A DNA stretch of 64,000 nt from JAOUEA01 sp963790335 (GTDB taxonomy: Bacteria > Actinomycetota > UBA4738 > HRBIN12), in the NCBI GenBank assembly GCA_963790335.1, contig CAWBOB010000008.1:496001-560000 (forward strand), in the 5' to 3' direction. Of this stretch, positions 1 to 8,132 are shown in pieces. The translations under genes and the position numbers were made by a program. The notes beneath the pieces were generated by a model. That model was not told the DNA's origin. It ran no database searches and saw only the letters and a list, made by a program, of their open reading frames with translations. Positions within the stretch are counted from its first letter, which is position 1. The number at the start of each line of letters is the position of its first letter.

Positions 1-60
1 GACCTCGATCGGATCGTGTCGGAGATCGTCGGCTCCGGGCCGGGTCTGGCTCCGGACTGA
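1..60 (+). CDS. 3' end of a plus-strand gene, possibly ParB
   Basis: The window opens inside a reading frame that ends with TGA at 58-60. The 19 visible residues (DLDRIVSEIVGSG and a short tail) resemble the short helical C-terminus of chromosome-partitioning ParB proteins. The genes that follow, including the CwlM-like protein, trxA/trxB, sigma/anti-sigma and murJ, are the ones that flank parB near oriC in mycobacteria, which is the main reason for the guess. It converges on the ligase gene. Too little is visible for a firm identification. Confidence 0.4.
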   Translation, partial: DLDRIVSEIVGSGPGLAPD

Positions 61-78
61 GCGCCGACGGCCCGCGCC

Positions 79-1032
79 TCACCCCTCAGCCGGCGCGCCG
101 GACGAGCGGGCGGCGGCCGACCGAAGGACCGCATCACACAGCTGAGCGAGGCTCATGCCCCTCGCGCCCGCCCCCATCGGCAGCAGGCTGGTTTCGGTCA
201 TGCCGGGGGAAACGTTCACGTCGAGCACCCAGGGCTCCCCCGTCTCGTCGACGATCATGTCGACCCGAGTGACGTCGCGCAGTCTCAGCGCCTTCCAGGA
301 AGCCAACGCCGCCTCACGGCATGCTGACGAATGTGTCTCGCTCAGCCGGGCCGGCGCGAAGTAGTCGGTCGCCCCGGCCGTGTATCGAGCGGCGTAGTCG
401 AAGGTTCCCGACTTGGGCACGATCTCGACGGCCGGCAGGGCCTCGCCATCGCCGATCACCCCGACCGCCACCTCGACGCCGGAGACCTGGGCCTCGACGA
501 TCGCCGCGCCGCTGAACGAGAGGGCGTGCATGACCGCGGCAGCGAGGTCGCCTCCAGCGCGCACGGTGCTGACCCCGAGCGCCGAACCACTCCGCGACGG
601 CTTCACCAGGCACGGTGACCCGACCGTGCCCGACACCCGGGCGAGCGCCGACCCCGCGCCCAGGTCGCGAAGGGCCGAGCCTTCCACAGGGGCCCACGCC
701 GGCGTACGGACATCGGCTCGCTGCAGCGCATCCTTCGCGAGCAGCTTGTCGAAGGCGATCTCGCAGTCGAACGCCGCCGTGCCCGTGTAGCCGATCCCGA
801 GCACGTCGAGGAGGCGCTGGATCGTGCCGTCTTCCCCTTCCTTGCCGTGCAGCGTGAGATAGCAGAGGTCCGGCGGATCCTGGATCAGCAACTCGGCGAG
901 GGCCACCTCCCCCGGGTCGATCACGATGGCGCCATGACCGAGCTCCTCGAGCGCGCCCATCACCCGATGCCCGGACCGGAGCGAGACGTCGCGCTCGGGC
1001 GTCCTGCCGCCGGCGAGCACGGCGACGTTCAC
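79..1032 (-). CDS. ddl: D-alanine--D-alanine ligase
   Basis: An ATP-grasp ligase that joins two D-alanines for peptidoglycan precursors in the cytoplasm. The 317-residue product opens with the family signature AVLAGGRTPERDVSLRSG, in which the Glu and Ser contact substrate, and ends with the metal-binding motif VLDVNVSPGMTETSLLP; the first acidic residue is Asp where many homologues have Glu. I chose the GTG at 1030-1032 because homology begins exactly there. It overlaps the TGA of the upstream aminotransferase (GTGA), so the two are probably translationally coupled. A longer open frame exists upstream, but it is antisense-type sequence inside the aminotransferase gene. Length is slightly below typical Ddl (about 300-370). 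Confidence 0.93.
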   Translation of the reverse strand: MNVAVLAGGRTPERDVSLRSGHRVMGALEELGHGAIVIDPGEVALAELLIQDPPDLCYLTLHGKEGEDGTIQRLLDVLGIGYTGTAAFDCEIAFDKLLAKDALQRADVRTPAWAPVEGSALRDLGAGSALARVSGTVGSPCLVKPSRSGSALGVSTVRAGGDLAAAVMHALSFSGAAIVEAQVSGVEVAVGVIGDGEALPAVEIVPKSGTFDYAARYTAGATDYFAPARLSETHSSACREAALASWKALRLRDVTRVDMIVDETGEPWVLDVNVSPGMTETSLLPMGAGARGMSLAQLCDAVLRSAAARSSGAPAEG

Positions 1033-2258
1033 GGATGGAGGCTCCCGTAGAGGGCGCGCTCGTCCTCGAGCAGGCTCCCGAGGCGCGCGATGCCCTCCCG
1101 GATCCGATCCTCGGGTGGATGGCAGAACGCGAGTCGCATCTGGTTGCCCCCCCGTCCGTCGGGGTAGAAGGCGGTTCCGGGAACGTAGGCAACCCGGCGC
1201 TCGACCGCCGCCGCCAGCATCGCGCGAGTGTCGATCCACGACGGAAGCGTCACCCACACGTAGAAGCCGCCCTCCGGGCGGGTGAAGGTCGCCTCGGTGG
1301 GGAAGTGCTCCCCGATCGCTTCCAGCATGACGTCGCGGCGGGAGCGATAGATCCCGTTCAGCGTGGCGAGGTTGGTGCGCCACCGCTCGTCGTCGGCGAG
1401 GTAGCGCTCGGTCGTGAGCATCGTGAACGCGGAGCCGCAGAGGTCGGCGGCTTCCTTCGCCAGCACGAGCCGCTGCACGACCGATTGCTCGGCCAGCGCC
1501 CAGCCGACGCGCACCCCGGGGGAGAAGACCTTCGACACGGTGCCGAGGTAGATGACGTTGTCGGGATCGAGGCTGCGAAGGGTGGGAAGCGTCGCTCCCT
1601 CGTATCGGAGCAGGCCGTACGGGTTGTCCTCGACGATCGGGATGCCGGCCTCTCGGCACACCGCGGTCAGCTGCTGCCGTCTGTCGTATGATAACGTCAC
1701 ACCGGAGGGGTTGCCGAAGCTCGGACAGGTGTAGACGAACTTCGGACGGGCGCCGCGTGCGATCGCCGCCTCGAGCTGATCGACGATCATGCCGTCGTCG
1801 TCGATGTCGATCTGCAGGAACCGGGGTTCGTATGCGCCGAACGCCGTCAACGCCCCCACGTACGCCGGTGCTTCGACAGCGATCTCGTCGCCCGCGTCGA
1901 TGAAGATCGTGCCGAGGAGGTCGAGGGCCTGCTGGGCACCCGTCGTGACGACCACATCCTCGGGATCGGCATCCACGCCTTCGGCGGCCATCAGCTCCAC
2001 GAGCCGGCGACGCAGCGAGAGGTGTCCCTGGCCGCCGGCGTACTGCAGCGAGGTCGACCCGTGCTCATCGAGCATCGCTCGGACCACGTCGAGCACCTCG
2101 TCGAGCGGCAACGCCTGCACGTACGGCATGCCGCCCGCGAGCGAGACGACCTCGGGCCGCGACGCCACCGCGAACAACGCCCTCACTTCGGACGCCGACA
2201 TGCCCGCGGTGCGGTGGGCATACAGGTCGACGAAGCGATCGATCGAGAGCTCGGCCAT
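1029..2258 (-). CDS. PLP-dependent aminotransferase (2-aminoadipate/MocR-like class I/II)
   Basis: A fold-type I aminotransferase of 409 residues. Lys243 in GTVSKVFSPGVRVGW is the expected Schiff-base lysine, and EDNPYG and CPSFGNPSG match the PLP-pocket motifs of the LysN/2-aminoadipate aminotransferase group. No N-terminal GntR domain is present, so it is an enzyme and not a MocR regulator. It shares a 4-bp overlap with ddl downstream, and the pair probably forms one transcript. The substrate cannot be read from sequence; an alpha-amino acid or aromatic amino acid is likely. The link to D-Ala metabolism is only positional. Confidence 0.88.
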   Translation of the reverse strand: MAELSIDRFVDLYAHRTAGMSASEVRALFAVASRPEVVSLAGGMPYVQALPLDEVLDVVRAMLDEHGSTSLQYAGGQGHLSLRRRLVELMAAEGVDADPEDVVVTTGAQQALDLLGTIFIDAGDEIAVEAPAYVGALTAFGAYEPRFLQIDIDDDGMIVDQLEAAIARGARPKFVYTCPSFGNPSGVTLSYDRRQQLTAVCREAGIPIVEDNPYGLLRYEGATLPTLRSLDPDNVIYLGTVSKVFSPGVRVGWALAEQSVVQRLVLAKEAADLCGSAFTMLTTERYLADDERWRTNLATLNGIYRSRRDVMLEAIGEHFPTEATFTRPEGGFYVWVTLPSWIDTRAMLAAAVERRVAYVPGTAFYPDGRGGNQMRLAFCHPPEDRIREGIARLGSLLEDERALYGSLHP

Positions 2259-2311
2259 GGGAAGCCCGGAAGGCTAGCAGCGCGCCGGACGCCGGCGGCC
2301 CGGGCGCACCG

Positions 2312-3076
2312 TCAGTACCCGGCCGTGACGCCCCATTCCACCGGCAGACACACCCCGGTGATCGGCTGCGCCTCAGGCGACGCGAGGAAGGCCACCACCG
2401 ACGCGATCTCGTCGGGCGCGATGAACCTCGCGCGTTCACCCTGCGGAAGGGTGGCCTTCAGGGCAGCGAGATACCCCGCCGGATCTTCCGCTCCATAGTC
2501 GCGCGCTTGGCCCGCGAGCATCGGGGTGTCGACGTCGGCCGGGCAGACGCTGTTCACGCGTACCCCGTACGGGGCCAGCTCGAGGGCCAGCGATCTGACC
2601 ACTCCGTTCACCCCGAACTTCGAGGCGCAGTAGACCGCGGCGCCCGGCCCTCCGACCAGTCCATAGTCACTCGAGATGGCGACGATGCTGCCTGTCGTCG
2701 CGACGAGCGCCGGGATCGCCGAACGGCAGGCGAAGAACGTGCCCTTGAGGTTCACGTCGATCGTGCGGTCCCACTGAGCTTCGGTCGTCTCAGCGCTCGG
2801 CCCCTCGACCCACACGCCGGCCGCGGTGACGAGCAGGTCGAGACGGCCGTGCCGCTCCAGCGTGGTGGCGACCATGCGGTCGCACTCGGCCACCGAGGTG
2901 ACGTCGACGATCAGCGTGTCGGCGCCCCCCACCTCGGTCGCCGCCCGGTCGAGCCCCTCCGCATCGCGATCCGCCAGCACGACCGTTCCGCCATCGCGCA
3001 CGATGCGGGCGGCGATCGAACGGCCCATGCCGCCGGCGCCGCCGGTGATCAGCCCGACCGTCGGCGTGTCGCTCAT
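2312..3076 (-). CDS. SDR-family NAD(P)-dependent oxidoreductase
   Basis: A classical short-chain dehydrogenase of 254 residues. The Rossmann motif TGGAGGMG lies near residue 12, an acidic residue after beta-2 (LADRD) suggests NAD preference, and the catalytic residues are visible as Ser in SIVAISSDYG plus YCASK. The C-terminal EWGVTAGY is typical of the family. Start is ATG at 3074-3076, overlapping the TGA of the upstream F420-type oxidoreductase (ATGA). The pair suggests a small redox operon with an unknown substrate. The family commonly reduces ketones or oxidises secondary alcohols. Confidence 0.88.
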   Translation of the reverse strand: MSDTPTVGLITGGAGGMGRSIAARIVRDGGTVVLADRDAEGLDRAATEVGGADTLIVDVTSVAECDRMVATTLERHGRLDLLVTAAGVWVEGPSAETTEAQWDRTIDVNLKGTFFACRSAIPALVATTGSIVAISSDYGLVGGPGAAVYCASKFGVNGVVRSLALELAPYGVRVNSVCPADVDTPMLAGQARDYGAEDPAGYLAALKATLPQGERARFIAPDEIASVVAFLASPEAQPITGVCLPVEWGVTAGY

Positions 3077-4038
3077 GCCGAAGGCTCGACGTGGGGGAAG
3101 ACCCGCTCGGCCAGCACCTCGAGCATCTCGAGGTCGTCGAAGAGCTCGTGGTTCAGCATGATCCGTTCGACCCCCGCCTCGGCGTACTGGTTCAAGCGCT
3201 CCACCGCCCGCGCGGCCGAGCCGACGATGCAATGCGCCTCGAGCTCCTCGAGCTCGTCCTCGAACCGGGCCGCGCGCATCGCCCGCGCCCGCGCCCGCTC
3301 GACCACTCGCATCGCGTCGGCCTCGGTCTCACCCACGTAGCACCACGTCATGACCGACGTGGTCAGCGTCCCTTGGTCCCGTCCGTCGGCGTCGAGCCGG
3401 TCGCGCACCGGCGCGAAGCGCTCGCGCGCCTGCTCGGGGGAGGGGCCGACGGTGTTGAACTCGTCGGCCCAGCGGGATACGAGCGCCGCGATGCGAGGGC
3501 CGCCGTTGCCACCGATCACGATCGGGGGGTGGGGGTTCTGCACGCCTTTGGGGGCGAAGGCCACGTTGTCGAGCACGTAGGAGGTCCCATGGAACGAGAA
3601 GCGATCGTCGGTCAGCAGGCCGTGCACGATCTCGAGCTGCTCCTCGAGCATGTCGAAACGCGTTCGCGTGTCCGGGAACGGGAAGCCGTGAGCCTGGTGC
3701 TCGCGTTCCCACCACCCGGCCCCCATGCCGATCTCGACGCGACCACCGCTCACCCGGTCGACCGTCACGGCCGCCTTGGCGAGGACCGCGGGGGGCCGGA
3801 ACGTCACCGGGGAGACCAGTGTGCCGAGCCGGATCGTCTCGGTCGATGCCGCGAGCGCCGACAGCAACGCCCAGGCATCGGACGAGCCGCGGTCGTGGCC
3901 GGTGCCCGGCATGACCGACAGGTAGTGGTCGGAGGTGAAGATCGCCTCGAACCCGAGTCGTTCGGCGGCCCGGGCTGCGCTGAGCCATTCGGGCCAGGTC
4001 ACGCCTTCCTGTCCCTCGAGCATCAGGCAGAACCGCAT
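3073..4038 (-). CDS. LLM-class F420-dependent oxidoreductase
   Basis: A luciferase-like monooxygenase TIM-barrel protein of 321 residues. Family landmarks include MRFCLMLEGQEGVTWPEW at the N-terminus, FTSDHYLSV, GRVEIGMGAGWWEREHQAHGFPFP and PPIVIGGNGG. Actinobacterial members of this group usually use coenzyme F420. I place the start at the ATG at 4038 because homology begins there and a TATGCT hexamer ends 8 nt upstream, as in leaderless transcripts. An upstream in-frame extension reads across a divergent promoter and is unlikely to be translated. The gene is followed by the SDR with a 4-bp overlap. Confidence 0.88.
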   Translation of the reverse strand: MRFCLMLEGQEGVTWPEWLSAARAAERLGFEAIFTSDHYLSVMPGTGHDRGSSDAWALLSALAASTETIRLGTLVSPVTFRPPAVLAKAAVTVDRVSGGRVEIGMGAGWWEREHQAHGFPFPDTRTRFDMLEEQLEIVHGLLTDDRFSFHGTSYVLDNVAFAPKGVQNPHPPIVIGGNGGPRIAALVSRWADEFNTVGPSPEQARERFAPVRDRLDADGRDQGTLTTSVMTWCYVGETEADAMRVVERARARAMRAARFEDELEELEAHCIVGSAARAVERLNQYAEAGVERIMLNHELFDDLEMLEVLAERVFPHVEPSA

Positions 4039-4045
4039 GGGCGCG

Positions 4046-4052
4046 TAGCATA
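4046..4052. promoter_or_regulatory. Overlapping divergent -10 elements for leaderless transcripts
   Basis: The heptamer TAGCATA reads as TAGCAT on the plus strand and TATGCT on the minus strand. Each lies exactly 8 nt from an ATG: plus-strand ATG at 4060 and minus-strand ATG at 4038. Neither start has a Shine-Dalgarno sequence. This is the expected layout of a shared divergent promoter giving two leaderless mRNAs. Confidence 0.5.
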
Positions 4053-4059
4053 GCCCGCG

Positions 4060-4185
4060 ATGACGGATGGGCTCCCGACCTCGCGACCGCACCTGAGCGA
4101 GTCGCAACGGGCACTGCGTGCGGCGGTGCTGGGCGCGGCCCTGGGAGCGTTCCTGCGCCTCGTCAGTCGCCGAAGAAGCGTCTGA
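4060..4185 (+). CDS. Small basic/hydrophobic protein, 41 aa
   Basis: A 41-residue open frame with a polar N-terminus, an Ala/Leu-rich segment (ALRAAVLGAALGAFLRL) and a basic tail SRRRSV, suggesting a short amphipathic or membrane-associated helix. Its ATG sits 8 nt after a plus-strand TAGCAT hexamer. The 3' end overlaps the end of the convergent CwlM-like gene by about 23 nt. I do not recognise a family. It is supported only by start context and composition, so it may be spurious. Confidence 0.33.
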   Translation: MTDGLPTSRPHLSESQRALRAAVLGAALGAFLRLVSRRRSV

Positions 4186-5191
4186 TCCCCGAGGCCACGG
4201 CTCTGCCCACGCTCTCGGTGAACTTCGGATCGTCGACCAGTGGGGCTTCCTTGGCGTTGGTGAGGAACGCCGGTTCGATCAGGACCGCCGGCATGCGGGT
4301 CTCGCGCAGGATCGAGATCGACAACCGCTGCAGCCGGCCTCTCGTGCCGAGGGCGATCTCGACCTCGTCGAGGATGAGCTGGGCGAGCAGCATGCCCCCC
4401 GGGGAGTGCGTCTGCTCGTTCCCGAAGTAGGAGACGGTGGGACCGGAGGCCTGGGGCAGTCCCGAGGCGAGCGCGATCGAGATGCACATGGCCGCGCCGA
4501 GCTCGTTCGCGGCGCGGGCGGGTGCCGACGGCGCGAGGTGATCGTCGGGCCCGCGCACCATCACCGGCGTGGCGCCCATCGCGAGGAGCTCGCCGCGGAG
4601 CATCTCGGCGACGGCGTACGTGCACCCGGCGCCCGCGTCGCCGCGGTCACCCGGGTCGATCGCGAGCACCTGGGACGCGATGGAGCCACGCGCACCCCGG
4701 AGCTGTTCGGCTTCCCGCACCACGGCGCGGCTCGGTGCCGCCTCCATGGGACGCATGCGCTCGAGGGTCTCGATGGTCTGCGGGCCCGCGATGCCGTCGG
4801 GCTCGTCACCGACGTTGCGCTGGAACTCCCGCAAGGCCCGATCGGTGATGACCCCGAACATGCCGTCTTCGCGGCCGGCGTCGAACCCGAGCGCGTTCAG
4901 CTTGCGCTGCAACGCTCTCACATCGTCGCCGCGGAACGGCGGCGAGTGCAGGTACAGGGTTCGGTCGCCGGGCCGATAGCCCGCCTCGACGAGCTGGCCC
5001 CAGGTGTCGGGTCCGACGAGCCCGTCGACGCGCAGGCTCCGCGCGTCCTGGAACGTGCGGACGGTCTCGTCGGTCGACGGCCCGAACACCCCGCCGAGTT
5101 CTGCGGGGTCGATCGCGAGACCGAGACCGAGCAGGCGCTCCTGGATGTCGCCGATCTCGCGGCCCTCGTCGCCGACGCGGTAGATGCGCAT
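4163..5191 (-). CDS. cwlM: CwlM-like N-acetylmuramoyl-L-alanine amidase homologue, probably catalytically inactive
   Basis: A protein of about 342 residues with two peptidoglycan-binding domains (roughly 10-70 and 85-150; repeats such as FGPSTDETVRTFQ and FGVITDRALREFQ) followed by an Amidase_3 domain. No signal peptide is visible, so it should be cytoplasmic. The usual zinc-binding DPGHGG reads DPGDRG, and the second histidine motif (SIHAN) reads SIALA; the late PAVLIEPAFLTN motif is kept. This matches mycobacterial CwlM, described as a cytoplasmic regulator of precursor synthesis that also contacts MurJ. Position next to trxA/trxB and near murJ supports orthology. Start taken at ATG 5191, where the first domain begins. 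Confidence 0.85.
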   Translation of the reverse strand: MRIYRVGDEGREIGDIQERLLGLGLAIDPAELGGVFGPSTDETVRTFQDARSLRVDGLVGPDTWGQLVEAGYRPGDRTLYLHSPPFRGDDVRALQRKLNALGFDAGREDGMFGVITDRALREFQRNVGDEPDGIAGPQTIETLERMRPMEAAPSRAVVREAEQLRGARGSIASQVLAIDPGDRGDAGAGCTYAVAEMLRGELLAMGATPVMVRGPDDHLAPSAPARAANELGAAMCISIALASGLPQASGPTVSYFGNEQTHSPGGMLLAQLILDEVEIALGTRGRLQRLSISILRETRMPAVLIEPAFLTNAKEAPLVDDPKFTESVGRAVASGIRRFFGD

Positions 5192-5274
5192 CCGTCGAGT
5201 CTGCGTGGCCGCCGCGCGTCGCGGCAACCGCCGCTCCGGCCGCCGAGCCGTGAGGTCGGGTCAGGACACTCGGG

Positions 5275-5601
5275 TCAGGCCAGGTGTGGCTCGATATCGC
5301 GCAGGATCGCGTCCTTCGGCTTCGCCCCGACGACGCGTGCCACCTCCTGGCCCTGCTTGAACAGGATCAGGCTCGGGATGCTCATGACTCCGTACGTTCG
5401 GGTGGCCTGAGGGTTCTCGTCGATGTTGAGCTTCACGACCTTCAGGCCGTCGCCCTTGTCCTGACCGATCTCCTCGACCACGGGAGAGACCATGTGGCAG
5501 GGCACGCACCACTCCGCCCAGAAGTCGACGAGCACCGGGGTCTCGGAATCGAGCACCGAGCCCTGGAACTCTCGGTCGGTGACGCTGTTCACGTTCGTCA
5601 T
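5275..5601 (-). CDS. trxA: Thioredoxin
   Basis: A 108-residue thioredoxin with the redox centre WAEWCVPC (Cys32 and Cys35) and the cis-proline motif MSIPSLILFKQG. It reduces protein disulfides in the cytoplasm and is itself reduced by the thioredoxin reductase encoded immediately upstream. The start chosen is ATG 5601, since a GGGAGAG sequence lies at a proper distance; the ATG 9 nt upstream would abut that ribosome-binding site. Gene order trxB-trxA-cwlM matches other actinobacteria. Confidence 0.95.
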   Translation of the reverse strand: MTNVNSVTDREFQGSVLDSETPVLVDFWAEWCVPCHMVSPVVEEIGQDKGDGLKVVKLNIDENPQATRTYGVMSIPSLILFKQGQEVARVVGAKPKDAILRDIEPHLA

Positions 5602-5703
5602 GATCCTCATCTCTCCCGTCGGTTTCGTGTGTCGCGCGAGCGACCGAGCCGCGCTCAGGCGCCGTGGGTGCTAACGCGCCTCGCCTCGGGGTGATTCCCA
5701 GGA

Positions 5704-6642
5704 TCAGGCGCCCGCATGCGCCTGTTCCTCGAGGAATCGTTCGGCGTCGATCGCGGCCTTGCAGCCCTGCCCGGCCGCCGTGACCGCCTGCCGGTAGATC
5801 GTGTCGGTCACGTCGCCGGCCGCGAACACACCCGGCACGTTCGTGAGGGTGCGAGGTTCCGCCACGATCGCGTACCCCTCGTCATCGAGATCGAGCTGTC
5901 CGGCGAAGAGCGACGTGTTGGGATCGTGACCGATCGCGACGAAGACGCCGTCGGTTGCCATCTCGCGCTCGTGGCCGGTGACGGTGTCGGTCAGCCGCAC
6001 CCCCGCGACGGCGCCCTCACCGACGATCTCGCTCACGACCGTGTTCCACACCACCTCGACCTTGGGGTTGGCGAGGGTGCGTTCCTGCATGATCTTCGAG
6101 GCGCGGAACTCGTCTCGCCGGTGCACGATCGTGACCTTCGATGCGAACTTCGTGAGGAAGGTGGCCTCCTCCATGGCGGTGTCACCGCCGCCCACGACGA
6201 CGAGCTCGCGCTCACGGAAGAAGAAGCCGTCGCAGGTCGCGCAGGCGCTGACGCCTCGGCCGCGGAGCTGCGCCTCGCCCGGAACCCCCAGCCATCGGGC
6301 GCTGGCACCCGTGGCGACGATGACGGTCGAGGCCTGCCACGCCTGGTCGCCGGCGTTTACCCGGAAGGGGCGGCTCGACAGGTCCACCTCGGTCACGTGC
6401 AGCGGCAGGATCTCGGCTCCGAACCGGGCGGCCTGCTTCTCGAACCGATCCATCATCTCGGGGCCCAGCACCCCGTCGGGGAACCCCGGGAAGTTCTCTA
6501 CGTCGGTCGTGAGCATGAGCTGCCCACCCGCGTCGAGACCCTTCAGCACCAGGGGCGCGAGGTTGGCGCGGGCGGCGTAGAGCGCCGCCGTGTACCCCGC
6601 GGGTCCCGATCCGATCACGATCACCTTGCGTTCGTCTGGCAT
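5704..6642 (-). CDS. trxB: Thioredoxin-disulfide reductase
   Basis: A 312-residue FAD/NADPH flavoprotein that reduces thioredoxin. GSGPAGYTAALYAARA binds FAD, VVGGGDTAMEEA binds NADPH, CATC (Cys134, Cys137) is the active dithiol and GVFAAGDVTD is the conserved FAD motif near the C-terminus. The start is ATG 6642, preceded by GGGAGGA about 9 nt upstream; the open frame runs 16 codons further without homology. It lies upstream of trxA with a gap of about 100 nt. Confidence 0.95.
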   Translation of the reverse strand: MPDERKVIVIGSGPAGYTAALYAARANLAPLVLKGLDAGGQLMLTTDVENFPGFPDGVLGPEMMDRFEKQAARFGAEILPLHVTEVDLSSRPFRVNAGDQAWQASTVIVATGASARWLGVPGEAQLRGRGVSACATCDGFFFRERELVVVGGGDTAMEEATFLTKFASKVTIVHRRDEFRASKIMQERTLANPKVEVVWNTVVSEIVGEGAVAGVRLTDTVTGHEREMATDGVFVAIGHDPNTSLFAGQLDLDDEGYAIVAEPRTLTNVPGVFAAGDVTDTIYRQAVTAAGQGCKAAIDAERFLEEQAHAGA

Positions 6643-6705
6643 GGTCACGGAATCCTCCCACAGGCACAACGCTCGGGCATTCCCGAACATGTCCGGTGAC
6701 TGACG

Positions 6706-7479
6706 TCAGCCGGAGCCGGAGGAGGCGAGCGCGAGCCTCGAGCAGTCGTCGACCGCCGCGACCCGGATCGTGACCCTGTCGACCGCCTCGACGCCTTCGA
6801 CGACGATGCCCAGGTAGGCCGGTTCCCCCTGGTAGGTGGCCCGGCGAACCTGCTCGAGCTCGCTCGAAGCCTGCGGGAATGCGCGCTGCAGGCATTCGAC
6901 CGCCTCGCGTGCGGCCCCGTCGAACCTCTGGTCGCTCGCGGCCGCGCCGGACTCGCCTGCGACTTCGGCGGCCGACGGTACCGACGCGGCGCCAGGGTCA
7001 GCGGCGAGGGTCGCGGCCAGGGTCGTCGCGAGCCGATCGAGGGTGGCCGCGTCGTATGCGGTGTCGTCGATCTGCAGCGATCGCGCCCCATCGACGACGG
7101 CCTCGGCCGCAGGTGCGCCCGCCCGATCCACGGCGTCCGGCGAGCGCAGCACACGGGGCAGCACGAGCGCGACGGCGCCGACGATCGCGGCGGCCGCGAG
7201 CGTCGGCACCACCCTCGACCACGGGGAGCGGGTGCCGGCCACCGGCGCGGCTGCGGAGGATGCGCGGATCGCCGCGACGCGCTCGGGCGTGAAACCCCCA
7301 GCGATGTCGGGTGCGTCGACCGAGGGCAGGGCCTTGAGGGCCTGACGAGCGGAGCCGGCCAGCCGCAGGTCGTCGCGGCACGAGGAGCACGATCGAAGGT
7401 GGTCGTGGAGCGCTTCACGATCGCCGGGCTCGAGCGTGCCGTCGACCTCATCGGCGAGGAGTTCGATGGGATGCGTCAC
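6706..7479 (-). CDS. Anti-sigma factor with zinc-binding ZAS domain
   Basis: A 257-residue protein with an N-terminal zinc anti-sigma motif H27-x3-C31-x2-C34 (HLRSCSSC), a single membrane segment around residues 88-112 (VVPTLAAAAIVGAVALVLP) and an extracytoplasmic alanine-rich domain. It should hold the ECF sigma factor encoded just upstream at the membrane. The two genes overlap by 4 bp (ATGA), the usual sigma/anti-sigma coupling. In mycobacteria the gene at this place is rsmA, partner of SigM. The external domain has two cysteines but no domain that I recognise. Confidence 0.85.
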   Translation of the reverse strand: MTHPIELLADEVDGTLEPGDREALHDHLRSCSSCRDDLRLAGSARQALKALPSVDAPDIAGGFTPERVAAIRASSAAAPVAGTRSPWSRVVPTLAAAAIVGAVALVLPRVLRSPDAVDRAGAPAAEAVVDGARSLQIDDTAYDAATLDRLATTLAATLAADPGAASVPSAAEVAGESGAAASDQRFDGAAREAVECLQRAFPQASSELEQVRRATYQGEPAYLGIVVEGVEAVDRVTIRVAAVDDCSRLALASSGSG

Positions 7480-8123
7480 GGTTCCTGCTCCGACGCTCGA
7501 GTGCCCGTGGCAGGTTCCCCACTGGCGGGCCTCTGATGTCCCGTGACGGCGCGCTGCGCACGGTCGTCTCGATCGTCGACGATACCCATCGCCCGCGCGA
7601 GCGCGAGGCGACCCCGGTGCACCCGTGACTTCACGGTGCCGATCGGGACCTCGAGGATCTGGGCGATCTGCTCGTACGCCATGTCGTGCACGTCGGCGAG
7701 CACCAACGCCACGCGGAACTCCTCGGGCACGTGGGCGAGGGCCGACGCCGCATCACGCGTACCGGCGACCTCGTCGGCATGATCCACGGCCGGCGGCCCG
7801 GGCTCGTGCTCGCGATCGCCGTCGGCCACCACGTGCAGCATCGGCCGGCGACGGGCTCGCCGAAGCTCGTCGTAGCACGCGTTCACGGCGACCCGATGCA
7901 ACCACGTGGTGAAGGCCGCATCGCCGCGGAATCCGTCGATCTTGCGCAGCACCGTGAGGAAGGTGTCCTGGGCCACGTCGGCCGCCGCGTCGGCGTCGCC
8001 GAGGATCCTGCGGCAGAGGGAGTAGACCCGCTGCTGGTGGCGTTGCACGAGCACCGTGAACGCATCCACCTCGCCTTCCGCGAAGCGTCGAACGAGATCC
8101 TCGTCGCGTTCGGGCTCGCTCAC
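7476..8123 (-). CDS. sigM: ECF RNA polymerase sigma factor, SigM-like
   Basis: A 215-residue group 4 sigma-70 factor. Region 2 is seen in DAFTVLVQRHQQRVYSLCRRIL, DAADVAQDTFLTVLRKI and the promoter-melting FTTWLHRVAVNACYDELRR. Region 4 includes LADVHDMAYEQIAQILEV and PIGTVKSRVHRGRLALARAM, its helix-turn-helix. A polar 40-residue tail follows. The downstream anti-sigma gene overlaps it. Location between trxB and murJ is the same as sigM in Mycobacterium. The stimulus is unknown; cell-envelope or oxidative stress is a reasonable guess from the neighbours. Confidence 0.9.
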   Translation of the reverse strand: MSEPERDEDLVRRFAEGEVDAFTVLVQRHQQRVYSLCRRILGDADAAADVAQDTFLTVLRKIDGFRGDAAFTTWLHRVAVNACYDELRRARRRPMLHVVADGDREHEPGPPAVDHADEVAGTRDAASALAHVPEEFRVALVLADVHDMAYEQIAQILEVPIGTVKSRVHRGRLALARAMGIVDDRDDRAQRAVTGHQRPASGEPATGTRASEQEP

Positions 8124-8132
8124 GGCCGGACG

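Noticed and set aside
314..1192. Long minus-strand open frame of 292 codons inside ddl and the aminotransferase
   Set aside because: Arg/Gly-rich shadow frame typical of 70% GC DNA; the ddl frame shows clear family motifs over the same bases.
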